Origin: a virus
DNA: 36,772 bases
Reading direction: 5' to 3' (one strand)
IMG/VR virus record: IMGVR_UViG_3300032282_000965
Span: 1 to 36,772 of that record
Shown: positions 1-6,897 of the stretch, piece after piece
Layout of the letters: each line of letters begins with the position of its first letter
Position numbering within the stretch: position 1 is the stretch's first letter
Notes under the pieces: model-generated
Seen by the model: the letters and a program-made list of their open reading frames with translations, nothing else
Told to the model about the DNA's origin: nothing
Database searches by the model: none
Translations under genes and position numbers: made by a program

Positions 1-445
1 GGGATGTTGCAAATACTAAAGAGCCAGTACCAGTTTCATCTGATATAACTCCACGTAATTCGGCAGATGTTGTTGCTGCGTGTTGAGCAAGGGTTCCGTT
101 AACGTGGTCATTAGCCTCTTGTAAGTCACGACCAATAACCATATGACGAATTATTGCACCGATGCTATGAAGAGAACCAGTGCCAGGTGTATCACTGTCT
201 ACACCTCTAGTAATAGTTAGAGTAGAACCAGATACCGGGTTGCCAGCACTAGATACAATATTTACAATTTCTTCAACAGCTGTATCCGGGTCAATGACTA
301 CTGTGTAAGTTTCATTAGCAGCTAATGTTTTTCCACCCATGAGTAATGTAGGACTGGCAACCGTCATAGTGGTTGCAGTCGTAGAAGTTATGGCAGCAGA
401 TAACGTGGTCTGTTGAGCACGGGATGAGTATTTTCTAGTTGTCAT
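1..445 (-). CDS. Tail fibre/virion surface protein, N-terminal part (runs off window)
   Basis: Partial gene: 148 codons are visible before the window edge and no stop is reached. It starts at ATG with AGGA about six bases upstream. The protein is Ser/Thr/Ala/Gly-rich with a beta-strand feel and no long hydrophobic stretch. An early section (about residues 45-85) carries VVIDPDTAVEEIVNIVS and then TITRGVDSD, and the visible end reads DETGTGSLVFATS, a phrase that recurs in phage tail-fibre and collagen-like proteins just before repetitive regions. It is the last visible gene of the leftward late operon, 12 bp after the preceding virion gene. Role as fibre or receptor-contact protein is inferred from composition and position. 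The contig probably ends here because the following sequence is repetitive. Confidence 0.6.
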   Translation of the reverse strand, partial: MTTRKYSSRAQQTTLSAAITSTTATTMTVASPTLLMGGKTLAANETYTVVIDPDTAVEEIVNIVSSAGNPVSGSTLTITRGVDSDTPGTGSLHSIGAIIRHMVIGRDLQEANDHVNGTLAQHAATTSAELRGVISDETGTGSLVFATS

Positions 446-457
446 TTATGTTCCTAT

Positions 458-1408
458 TTAGAGAGAGTAGTGGACACGGATAGGATATCTATTTTCTTGC
501 TTCTTAATTTCTTCGGCTAGTCGTTGACTGTACAAGCCGTAAATGTTTTTGGTAATAGTTTGAGCTGAACCATATGGACGTTTGCTATCTGTCTCATCAG
601 CTTGTGGAGATACCATTGCAGCACGAGCTGGGTCTAGGTTAGTAAGCAAACGATAGGTAGCGCCTAGGATTGTTAGGTCTTTGCAAGACTCAGGCAATCC
701 AGTTTGTGTTGCAAAATCTTGTGCTCCTGTTAATGTAATTGTTGCCAGTTCGGCAAATGGAGTAGGGTCTTTAGAATATACAATTTGAATAGTACGACCA
801 GATGGAACACGGTCATAGATTGATATAGTTTGACCGCTGGTAAAAGCAGTAGTGTTAGCATTATTATCAAGACGCCAAGAACGAATAGGAATCCATTCCT
901 TGCTGGCACCAATTGATTGATAGGCAACAGCTAAGATATTACGAATGTTTAATGAGCTGCCAGTGGCAGGTAATCTAAAAGCTGCAACAGCAGCGTTAGA
1001 AGTAATAGTAGTTGTAGTAGCAGCAAAAATACTAGAACCTAGAGCATTGATAGTATCGTTGATTGCTCTCTTGATTGTAAATCTTGGAAAAGTAGGAGAA
1101 ATAGTTACCTTAGTATCAGCAGTGTGTGTAGCAGCAGTAGTGCCTAGATAACCTCTGCCGTAGGGAGCAACAATGGCAGTGTTGCTTACTCTGTCATATG
1201 TATCTACCCATAGTAACTCTTCATCAATTTCAATAGTACCCATACCTACGTTAGCTGTTGAGCCAAGGCTGATGGTTAACGGAGCAGCACTAGAAGATGT
1301 TGTTGTAGTGATTGCGGTCTTAAGATAAGTAGAGCGGTCTTGAGTTAATGTGTATCCAGACAAGTTCATAGATACTTCATTAATCATATCTGTTAATGTT
1401 ATTGCCAT
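458..1408 (-). CDS. Virion protein, probable connector/tail component (316 aa)
   Basis: The gene starts at ATG and overlaps the stop of the upstream 89-aa gene by one base (TAATG). The first half is beta-rich and Thr/Ser-heavy (ITTTTSSSAAPLTISLG), with an acidic stretch IEIDEELLWVD (about residues 58-68) and YGRGYLGTTAATHTADT (about 83-99). A helical segment near FTIKRAINDTINALG follows, then a mixed second half ending in a basic tail. This arrangement, a beta domain then a helix with RAIN/ALG, resembles neck or head-tail adaptor-type proteins that precede tail genes. There is no enzymatic motif. Its place between capsid-side genes and the fibre supports a structural role; the exact role is not known. 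Confidence 0.6.
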   Translation of the reverse strand: MAITLTDMINEVSMNLSGYTLTQDRSTYLKTAITTTTSSSAAPLTISLGSTANVGMGTIEIDEELLWVDTYDRVSNTAIVAPYGRGYLGTTAATHTADTKVTISPTFPRFTIKRAINDTINALGSSIFAATTTTITSNAAVAAFRLPATGSSLNIRNILAVAYQSIGASKEWIPIRSWRLDNNANTTAFTSGQTISIYDRVPSGRTIQIVYSKDPTPFAELATITLTGAQDFATQTGLPESCKDLTILGATYRLLTNLDPARAAMVSPQADETDSKRPYGSAQTITKNIYGLYSQRLAEEIKKQENRYPIRVHYSL

Positions 1409-1677
1409 TACATGTTCACCTTTCTAAGGGCAGCTGCAGCGCCGAGTCCAACAGTTCCTGCAATAGCGTTGCAAGCACCTTGAAGGTCTTGCCATTTATC
1501 AATAGTTAAACCAGCATAGATATTACAAGCACCAGTAGCAGCAAGACCTGTAGTGCCAGCCAACTTATTGGCTGCACCTTCATCATCTAACCATTCAGTT
1601 TTAGGTGGTAATGTCCCACCAAAAGCAAGACGATTTAACTCTTCTATAAGAGTGCTGCCTTCTCTACCAAGTGCCAT
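1408..1677 (-). CDS. Small hypothetical virion-region protein (89 aa)
   Basis: The ATG follows AGGATAAACA. The short Ala/Gly-rich protein begins MALGREGSTLIEELNRLA; the rest (residues 33-80) is rich in AAG/ATG turns with one pair of well-spaced cysteines. It carries LAGTTGLAATGAC and IAGTVGLGAAAALR, two related segments that suggest an internal duplication. No family is recognised. It is translationally coupled to the next structural gene, so a minor virion or assembly role is plausible. Confidence 0.6.
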   Translation of the reverse strand: MALGREGSTLIEELNRLAFGGTLPPKTEWLDDEGAANKLAGTTGLAATGACNIYAGLTIDKWQDLQGACNAIAGTVGLGAAAALRKVNM

Positions 1678-1685
1678 TGTTTATC

Positions 1686-2399
1686 CTATCTAGGTGTAAT
1701 GATTTTAGACTTAGGTTTTTCCTTTTCAGGAGCACCCATGAATGCTTTATAATAATGTTCATCAAATGAGAACCGTTTCATATGTGGTACTAATGCCCCT
1801 GTATCGCACCAAACTGGAATACCAGCCTTACCACATAATGCAAAGAAGTAGATGTCTTCTCCTGTAAACTGTTTGCCTACACCAGCCTCAGTAAATAACG
1901 GAACACCTGGAACTTCTTTTTTAATCTTTTCTACTACGCTACGGTGCATTAAAACAAAACCCATACCCGCTGCGCCAACCTTCATAAATTTATCTATTGG
2001 CAAAGGATGTAATCTTTTAATACCAAAAACTCCATCTTCTTCAGCAAATTCATACACTGTAGGCATTGGAATCATAAGTGGCTCTTCTGGTGTATCAGAT
2101 GTAAAATAAACACCAGTGAGTAAAGGTTTAGTTAAAGCGTCTTTCTTCTTCCATAATCTCAAAAAAATTTCTGGGCTAATAACTATATCTGAATCTACCC
2201 ATAATAGCCAGTCAGATTTATTGTTGTCATACCAGTAATTAATAATCTTCTCACGCTGTCTAGCAATTTGATTGCCTTGACTACGCATTGAAGTTTCAAA
2301 CTTAACACCAGAATGTAAAAGTACATCTACCATTCCCTGTGTAAACTTGCCATCTACATTACCGTTATCGCACCAAGCGATTGATACTGTCTCTTGCAT
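1686..2399 (-). CDS. GT-A type glycosyltransferase (237 aa)
   Basis: This looks like a nucleotide-sugar glycosyltransferase with a family 2-like fold. The key visible signature is WLLWVDSDIVI, where DSD is the DxD motif that binds the metal and sugar nucleotide. It is preceded by a basic segment GNQIARQREKIINYW and followed by LLTGVYFTSD and a C-terminal TGEDIYFFALCGKAG segment, as in GT-A enzymes (GED supplying the catalytic acid). An ATG four codons upstream (ending at 2411) is also open, but the chosen start has AGGGG five to six bases ahead and is preferred. It sits among virion genes in the late operon, so the likely acceptor is a virion or host-envelope component; this is inference. Confidence 0.75.
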   Translation of the reverse strand: MQETVSIAWCDNGNVDGKFTQGMVDVLLHSGVKFETSMRSQGNQIARQREKIINYWYDNNKSDWLLWVDSDIVISPEIFLRLWKKKDALTKPLLTGVYFTSDTPEEPLMIPMPTVYEFAEEDGVFGIKRLHPLPIDKFMKVGAAGMGFVLMHRSVVEKIKKEVPGVPLFTEAGVGKQFTGEDIYFFALCGKAGIPVWCDTGALVPHMKRFSFDEHYYKAFMGAPEKEKPKSKIITPR

Positions 2400-2412
2400 T
2401 GTCCCCTGCATT

Positions 2413-2538
2413 TTACTTTGCTCTTGTGTCTCTTTGAGTTGGCCCTAAAACTGGGGCTTTCTTTGCTTTCTGGTCTAGCGGATAGCCAATAGGTTTCTGT
2501 GGTTTAATAGTTTTTTTCTTAGTAGTTTTCTTTTTCAT
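2413..2538 (-). CDS. Tiny lysine-rich protein (41 aa)
   Basis: Begins at ATG with AAGGGGAAAAA ahead and overlaps the preceding stop by four bases (ATGA). The N-terminus is almost pure Lys/Thr (MKKKTTKKKTIKPQ) and the tail is basic; there are no hydrophobic runs. The gene is too short for automatic calling but is well placed in a chain of coupled genes. It is probably a nucleic-acid-binding, DNA-condensing or virion-internal peptide; function is inferred only from charge. Confidence 0.6.
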   Translation of the reverse strand: MKKKTTKKKTIKPQKPIGYPLDQKAKKAPVLGPTQRDTRAK

Positions 2539-2825
2539 TTTTTCCCCTTGTTCCTTTTAGATATTGCTGCTGCCTTACTCTTAGCATCGGCCTTTGAACT
2601 AGCACCCCATGCTTGAAGAGATAGAAGTAACCGTGTTGGTTCTCCATTAGGCTTACGTTCAGGTCCTGGCATACCGCCCATACGGGCCAAGAATGAGGCT
2701 CTACGGGGGTTATCACCGCTCTTTACAGGTGCCTTGAGGGTTCCACCCTTATAGGATGCTCTGCCCTTCGCATTTAGGCCGCCCTTAGGGTTCTTGCCTT
2801 CTTTACGTGTCCACGCTGCTGTCAT
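2535..2825 (-). CDS. Basic phage protein of the DUF6321 type (96 aa)
   Basis: The protein opens with TAAWTRKEGKNPKGGLNAKG and continues with PRRASFLARMGGMPGPE, RLLLSLQAWGASSKADA and a Lys/Ala tail. I recognise this pattern from small basic proteins encoded by many aquatic phages and filed as DUF6321; the family name is from memory. Net charge is strongly positive, with no membrane segment. It overlaps its neighbours at both ends by four bases. Function unknown; a DNA-binding or packaged basic protein is plausible. Confidence 0.7.
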   Translation of the reverse strand: MTAAWTRKEGKNPKGGLNAKGRASYKGGTLKAPVKSGDNPRRASFLARMGGMPGPERKPNGEPTRLLLSLQAWGASSKADAKSKAAAISKRNKGKK

Positions 2826-2965
2826 TTGTTCCCCTTAATTATATCCCCAGTCTTTGGGTCTCTTTGGACTTTGACAGTTCCATCCTTACGCAAGGTAAGG
2901 ATGAGACCATCCCGCATGATAGTTTTATTAAAACCATCACTGCGTACAAATTGACCCGATGACAT
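2822..2965 (-). CDS. Small hypothetical protein (47 aa)
   Basis: Begins MSSGQFVRSDGFNKTIMRDG and continues as a short beta-type segment LILTLRKDGTVKVQRDPKTG. It starts on the last base of the upstream stop (TAATG) and overlaps the DUF6321-like gene by ATGA, which supports it as a real member of the coupled cluster. It is basic and soluble, with no recognised family. Confidence 0.55.
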   Translation of the reverse strand: MSSGQFVRSDGFNKTIMRDGLILTLRKDGTVKVQRDPKTGDIIKGNK

Positions 2966-3138
2966 TATTTCTTTTTCCCTACGCCCGAAATTTTCTTTAA
3001 ACGTGGGTTAGCTTTAATTGCAGCAGGTGATGCTTTACGTGCACCTGATGCTAAGATTGCTCCAGCGGCTTTCATTGATACATCCTGTTTTTTAGCAATA
3101 GATTTTTGTGCAGATTTAAATCCAGGATGTTTTTTCAT
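2965..3138 (-). CDS. Small basic phage protein (57 aa)
   Basis: Begins MKKHPGFKSAQKSIAKKQ, then a helical Ala-rich middle (AAGAILASGARKASPAA) and a Lys-rich end. Similar 'MKKHPGFK..QKSIAKK' peptides occur in other aquatic phages; this is from memory. It is coupled to both neighbours by one-base overlaps. Likely DNA- or RNA-binding from charge alone. Confidence 0.6.
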   Translation of the reverse strand: MKKHPGFKSAQKSIAKKQDVSMKAAGAILASGARKASPAAIKANPRLKKISGVGKKK

Positions 3139-3332
3139 TAATTACCTCTGTTGATATGAGTACTGGTGCGAACCTCTGGTAAAAACATTCCTGGATACTT
3201 TGTCTCAAGTGCTTTCTTAGCATCAAGATTTGCTTTAGCAACAGCCTCAGGACGTATTGATTTTTGATATGCATCAATTGCATCTTTACCTTTTAGTACA
3301 CCAGCTTTTGATGTTGGTTTAGGAGTAGGCAT
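3138..3332 (-). CDS. Small basic hypothetical protein (64 aa)
   Basis: Begins MPTPKPTSKAGVLKGKDAI and has one amphipathic helix (about residues 20-45, YQKSIRPEAVAKANLDAKKA). It ends with a polar segment and a stop that overlaps the next ATG. No family is recognised. It belongs to the chain of short basic genes ahead of the capsid region. Confidence 0.55.
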   Translation of the reverse strand: MPTPKPTSKAGVLKGKDAIDAYQKSIRPEAVAKANLDAKKALETKYPGMFLPEVRTSTHINRGN

Positions 3333-3452
3333 TTATTTCTTCTTTCCCATTTTCTTAATAACCATTTTCTTACCAGTCTTTTTGGCTTCTTTCTTGGCCA
3401 TAGCCATGCCCTTTGGACCGTATGTGAATTCTTTCTTTCCAACCATTGGCAT
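3333..3452 (-). CDS. Tiny lysine-rich peptide of the MPMVGKKxF type (39 aa)
   Basis: Reads MPMVGKKEFTYGPKGMAMAK and then alternates KK with A/M/G to its end. The 'MPMVGKK.F.Y...GM..AKK.AKKTGK' phrase is a recurring short phage peptide (from memory) of unknown role. It starts inside the stop of the 41-aa upstream gene (TAATG) and ends one base before the next start. About one third of residues are lysine. Confidence 0.6.
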   Translation of the reverse strand: MPMVGKKEFTYGPKGMAMAKKEAKKTGKKMVIKKMGKKK

Positions 3453-3577
3453 TATTTTTTGCCCTTCTTCTTAAGCATCTTCATGCCAGCCTTAGCTTCT
3501 TTCTTCTTCTCTGACTTTGGCTCTGCTTTCTCGTAAGCCTTATATCCCTTTGACATCTTAGGTGACATCTTTGCCAT
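3452..3577 (-). CDS. Tiny lysine-rich peptide (41 aa)
   Basis: Reads MAKMSPKMSKGYKAYEKAEP then KSEKKKEAKAGMKM and a Lys-rich end. Strongly basic and Met-rich, with no hydrophobic segment. It is joined by one-base stop/start overlaps on both sides, so it is translated with the cluster. It resembles its downstream neighbour in composition and may be an old duplicate. Confidence 0.55.
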   Translation of the reverse strand: MAKMSPKMSKGYKAYEKAEPKSEKKKEAKAGMKMLKKKGKK

Positions 3578-3885
3578 TATATTTGTCCAATCTCTTTGAG
3601 TACTTCTACGGATTTTTTATTTATATCTTTTGTTTTAGGCATAGTCTCCGAGTTGTAGGCTCTACCTAAAGTTTCTGATGCTTCATGCGCTGAGATTATA
3701 TCCTTCATTCTGGTACCAGCAGGTTGTATCCCCTGTGCCCTGGCGTCACGATAAGCTTGTAACTCTGAATTCCATTTCTTGTCTGGTATATCCCGAGCTG
3801 CATCTCCAGAATTCATTTGAAGGCCTAGACCCTTGCACCCAAAGCAACCCTCAACTGGTTCAGGGTGATGCTCCCAATGTTTCAT
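3577..3885 (-). CDS. Conserved phage protein with CxxC (102 aa)
   Basis: The ATG follows AGGGACGT. The N-terminus reads KHWEHHPEPVEGCFGCKGLG, with a His cluster and a CxxC pair that could bind one metal. A helix KKWNSELQAYRDARAQGIQ and IQPAGTRMKDI follow, and the C-terminus is helical and basic. I know this 'H..PVEGCFGCK' plus 'AYRDAR.QGIQPAGT' combination from actinophage structural regions, where the function is unknown. It lies between the capsid-side genes and the basic cluster. A metal-stabilised minor virion protein is a reasonable guess. Confidence 0.65.
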   Translation of the reverse strand: MKHWEHHPEPVEGCFGCKGLGLQMNSGDAARDIPDKKWNSELQAYRDARAQGIQPAGTRMKDIISAHEASETLGRAYNSETMPKTKDINKKSVEVLKEIGQI

Positions 3886-3891
3886 ACGTCC

Positions 3892-4167
3892 CTATTCTAC
3901 TGTGAAGTTGTCCGCTGTTATTCCTATACCGGCCGCTATCATTGCCGTTCTGATAGCATCGGTAATCCCAGTATGTATGCATCCACCCATGTAGTAGGCG
4001 GTATAAGTTTCTAAATCATCTTGTGCTGGATACTGAGTCAATGAATAGACACCAGCATTATTAATAACTGTATAGCCCTTATCTCTTTGGGCAAAGAATT
4101 GAAACAGTCTATGGTTACCTATTAATCCTTGTTGAAGAGTAGGGGTAAGAAATGTATATGTTGCCAT
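3892..4167 (-). CDS. Small virion-region protein (91 aa)
   Basis: The start chosen is MATYTFLTPTLQQG, preceded by AAGGAGAATA; a longer open frame reaches 4227 but its first 20 codons (Arg/Ser-rich) run through the hairpin after the capsid gene and have no ribosome site. The protein is beta-strand-like with aromatic residues (NHRLFQFFAQRDKGYTVI, YTAYYMGGCIHTGIT) and a small Ala-rich end. It is the first gene after the major capsid protein, a common position for a head-completion or decoration protein; identity unproven. Confidence 0.6.
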   Translation of the reverse strand: MATYTFLTPTLQQGLIGNHRLFQFFAQRDKGYTVINNAGVYSLTQYPAQDDLETYTAYYMGGCIHTGITDAIRTAMIAAGIGITADNFTVE

Positions 4168-4193
4168 TATTCTCCTTAATGAATTTACTGTAA

Positions 4194-4213
4194 GGCTAGA
4201 GTTTCCCCTAGCC
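4194..4213 (-). terminator. Hairpin just downstream of the capsid gene
   Basis: GGCTAG and CTAGCC form a six-base stem around an eight-base loop, 14 bp past the capsid stop. No T-run follows on the minus strand, so a partial attenuator or mRNA-stabilising hairpin that raises capsid message is more likely than a full terminator. Confidence 0.4.
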
Positions 4214-4227
4214 CTACCGTCAATCAA

Positions 4228-5181
4228 CTAAGCGATTGATGAACCAGACTCAATACGATACAAAGCTGCTTCGCGGTAACGCTTGAAGCCAAGTACGCCG
4301 TACCAGCCCATTGGGCGGAAACGCATTAAGTGGTCAATAACTGGACCGATAACTACATGTGGCTCTTCAGCAACGGCTTCTGCCATTGCTTGCTGACCAG
4401 CAATAATTGTACGGTAGTTACGTGCAGATGATGCACCGTCTGTAGCATTGTACAAACGAGCAGACTCTACGAAATAAGCACCTTCATAGGTACCGATTTC
4501 TCCTGCCCAGATACGGTCTTGTGCAGAGCCGTATTGGTTAGGAAGTAACCATCCTGCTGAACCAGTCTCAGCACGAAGGTCGTGTGAAACCTCTGGGTGA
4601 ATTCCAGCCCAGTATAGAGGACCCTTACGGGCTACAGACTTACCAGCACGTAACTTAGCAACAGCCTTACGGATGTTTGCTGAAGAAATAGTTGCTGCTG
4701 CTGTAATAGTTGCAGTAGATGTTGCAGTTGCACCAGCGTAAATTACGTTGGTTCCGCCACGAAGTTCTGTCATTGCGACAGCATCGATGGAATCTGCAAG
4801 GTTGAATGCAATAATATTAGCAACTGCTGGGTCTACATCAGCAAGGCTGAATAGTTCCAAAGCACGTGTTACTAATACTGAGTTACCGTACTCTGCAAGA
4901 GTTATAGTAACTGATGTTGGTGTACCTAGTGCTACAGAGTCACGCTCTGTTGCTTCGGTTAGCGCAGTTGATTGCGCTGTTAAATCTGCGTATAATTGTA
5001 GAACTACGGTTGAGCCAGGAATTGCCTGCTTTGCAGGACGCTTATCAGCGACACTACGAATTAGGGGTTCTGAACGCAACGCGAATTCTAACAGTCGGTC
5101 ATACGCTGTCTGTACTAAACCTGCGCCACCAGCGGTTCCGCCGAGTGTTGCTGAGCCTGTACTTGAATAGGCATTAGCCAT
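4228..5181 (-). CDS. Major capsid protein, N4-gp56-like HK97 fold (317 aa)
   Basis: Builds the icosahedral head. The order of features fits the N4-gp56 capsid family: N-terminal VQTAYDRLLEFALRSEPL, a beta section GSTVVLQLYADL, TALTEATERDS (compare the family's 'PLTEG'), TITLAEYGNSVLVTRALEL for the spine-type helix region, and a C-terminal domain with YWAGIHPEVSHDLR and GTYEGAYFVESARL. Length is near the small end of the family. GGAGGTGAACA lies right before the ATG, the strongest ribosome site in the late operon, as expected for the most abundant virion protein. The scaffold gene is immediately upstream. Confidence 0.85.
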   Translation of the reverse strand: MANAYSSTGSATLGGTAGGAGLVQTAYDRLLEFALRSEPLIRSVADKRPAKQAIPGSTVVLQLYADLTAQSTALTEATERDSVALGTPTSVTITLAEYGNSVLVTRALELFSLADVDPAVANIIAFNLADSIDAVAMTELRGGTNVIYAGATATSTATITAAATISSANIRKAVAKLRAGKSVARKGPLYWAGIHPEVSHDLRAETGSAGWLLPNQYGSAQDRIWAGEIGTYEGAYFVESARLYNATDGASSARNYRTIIAGQQAMAEAVAEEPHVVIGPVIDHLMRFRPMGWYGVLGFKRYREAALYRIESGSSIA

Positions 5182-5219
5182 TGTTCACCTCCAAGGTGAT
5201 TTAAGAATTACTATGGATA

Positions 5220-5696
5220 TTAATTGCCTTGAATTAGTTGAGTAAGTTCTTCTGCGTTAGCCGCATTTAAAACTCTGTTCAATAAATCTTGGGCTTTGTC
5301 AGGGGTCGTACCTAACTGAGTAACTACATCTTGCTGCCGTAAGGCTGCTCGATTAAGTTCTTGTTCTTGGTTTACCTCAGGCTCCTTTGTTAATCCAAAC
5401 AAGTCGCCATTATCATCAAGCCAGTTATTAACTGACTCTTCGTTAACGTCTTCTAAGTCTTTAAGGATTAAACGTTGTGCCTTTGGATTGACACCCTTCT
5501 TGTCTAGGACATCTTTGACTATACGCTCACGCTGCGACTTGGATAATCCCTCAAGTTGCTCAGTAAGTTCTTTGATACGTTTCTCATCATTACGTTTAGC
5601 TTTCCGCAATTTTTTAAGTAAATCGCTTCCATCTAATTGTGTTTCTGTTTCGGTATCTTGGTCGTCTTCGTCTTCATCCCAGTAGTTGTTGCTCAT
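5220..5696 (-). CDS. Capsid scaffolding protein (157 aa)
   Basis: Short acidic N-terminus (MSNNYWDEDEDDQDTETE), then a charged coiled-coil (about residues 25-65, LLKKLRKAKRNDEKRIKELT), a middle region DVNEESVNNWLDD and a Gln/Asn-rich C-terminus with a helix ending AEELTQLIQGN. This composition, with no globular catalytic signature, and its place directly ahead of the major capsid gene fit a scaffold. A longer frame begins 11 codons upstream; the chosen ATG has GGGTGGG ahead. The role is inferred from composition and synteny. Confidence 0.7.
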   Translation of the reverse strand: MSNNYWDEDEDDQDTETETQLDGSDLLKKLRKAKRNDEKRIKELTEQLEGLSKSQRERIVKDVLDKKGVNPKAQRLILKDLEDVNEESVNNWLDDNGDLFGLTKEPEVNQEQELNRAALRQQDVVTQLGTTPDKAQDLLNRVLNAANAEELTQLIQGN

Positions 5697-5782
5697 AGCA
5701 ACCCACCCTTCTATTCGTTGTAGTCGCAAGCCTCAGGTTCCAATCGGGGAATCGGTCTGGCTCTTGCTATCGGTCTAATACG

Positions 5783-5809
5783 CTATGTGAGGCCGATGGA
5801 TTCACATAG
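5783..5809. repeat. Inverted repeat ahead of the scaffold gene
   Basis: CTATGTGA and TCACATAG are a perfect eight-base inverted repeat around an 11-base loop, in the 121-bp gap between a virion gene and the scaffold gene. ATCGGTCT is also repeated directly at 5751 and 5769. The gap could hold a processing hairpin or a late promoter with its operator; I see no clear -35/-10 pair. Confidence 0.4.
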
Positions 5810-5817
5810 GATTCTAT

Positions 5818-6897
5818 TTAGAACTGTCCGCCGCTTGATGACTTTCTTAAGTAAGTAGTACTTAGGCCGGCAGAACCAACTCCAGCTGAGCCACCAAATT
5901 GGGCAGTCTCAAGAGCAGCTAATTGCTTACGCTTACGCTCAGCAGATGCATTACCTTTAAAGACTTCTTCTTCAGCTGTCTTTTGTGTGTAATTAATTTT
6001 TGCTTCGCCATAAATATCGCTTATCTTTGTAGCTTCTGGAAGTATCCCACCGATGGTTGAGTAACCTTTAATTGCTGCAGCACGGTCAATACCATACTTA
6101 GCTAAATCAGTAGCACTGGTTACATTAGTATCTAACTTTTGAGCAACAGCAGCAGCACCAATCTCAGCTGATGTTACTTTCTCTTGTAACTGTGGCAGTG
6201 TTTCTTTAGGGTCTAAGAAGTATTTAACTAAATCTGTTTCTGTAATACCAGGATAGAATTCTTTAAGTTGTGCCTTAATAGCAGGGTCAGCATTATTAAC
6301 TCTATCTACTACTGTAGATATTCTGCTCTTTAACTCTACTGCTGATATATCTCCGCCTATAACGTCAGCTAGTTTAACTTGGCGTGCTTCTCTTGTCTTA
6401 CCAAAGTAATCACCCAAACCATACTGATTCATGACTTGACTATAGGTATCTTCAAGACCTAAATACTCAGCCTCAGATAAAGCGTTTAATCCAGCAGTTA
6501 GACGTAACTCGTTACCTTTGAATCTAGCTTTGTATATTGGGTCTTGCTTAATCTGCAATTTAGCTTGCTCAGGTCCAAGACCTGCAAGCATGTAACCTTT
6601 AATAACAGAAGCAAGGGAGCTTAGTCCATAACTATTTAAAGTATCTTCAAGGATAGCATAAGCATCCTTATTGAGTTTGTCTTCGTTAAGTTTAGCCTGT
6701 TCTGCTGCAAGCCTTGCCTTTCTTTGTGCTTCAGTTTCAGGTGCTTTGCCACCAAAAGTTTCAACTGTTACATTAGGAGAAGGTACATTACCGCTCTTGG
6801 TTACAACATCAACGTATTGAGCATATTTTTGTTCAGGTGTGAAACTAGAAGACTTATTAATTTCACTTCCATATTCATCAGTAACCGGTCTTGCCAT
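5818..6897 (-). CDS. Virion protein, alpha-helical (359 aa)
   Basis: Mostly helical and charged. After a polar N-terminus it has a coiled segment EAQRKARLAAEQAKLNEDKL and then repeated helix pairs: ILEDTLNSYGLSSLASVI, IKQDPIYKARFKGNELR and ALSEAEYLGLEDTYSQVMNQ. The 'YGL..L', 'Y..RF.GN..R' and 'LSEAEYL..E..Y' phrases occur in a phage virion protein family of unknown function (from memory). The C-terminal third is a second helical domain ending in a Ser/Gly-rich tail. The start overlaps the previous stop by one base. It could be an internal or portal-associated protein. Confidence 0.65.
   Translation of the reverse strand: MARPVTDEYGSEINKSSSFTPEQKYAQYVDVVTKSGNVPSPNVTVETFGGKAPETEAQRKARLAAEQAKLNEDKLNKDAYAILEDTLNSYGLSSLASVIKGYMLAGLGPEQAKLQIKQDPIYKARFKGNELRLTAGLNALSEAEYLGLEDTYSQVMNQYGLGDYFGKTREARQVKLADVIGGDISAVELKSRISTVVDRVNNADPAIKAQLKEFYPGITETDLVKYFLDPKETLPQLQEKVTSAEIGAAAVAQKLDTNVTSATDLAKYGIDRAAAIKGYSTIGGILPEATKISDIYGEAKINYTQKTAEEEVFKGNASAERKRKQLAALETAQFGGSAGVGSAGLSTTYLRKSSSGGQF

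Noticed and set aside
2413-3577. CRISPR-like or simple repeat array from the AAG-rich DNA
   Set aside because: The repetition is codon-level lysine bias in real short genes; no repeat-spacer periodicity is present.
4748-5177. Long plus-strand open frames opposite the capsid gene
   Set aside because: Ser/Arg/Leu-rich shadow frames with no ribosome site; the minus-strand capsid gene explains the region.
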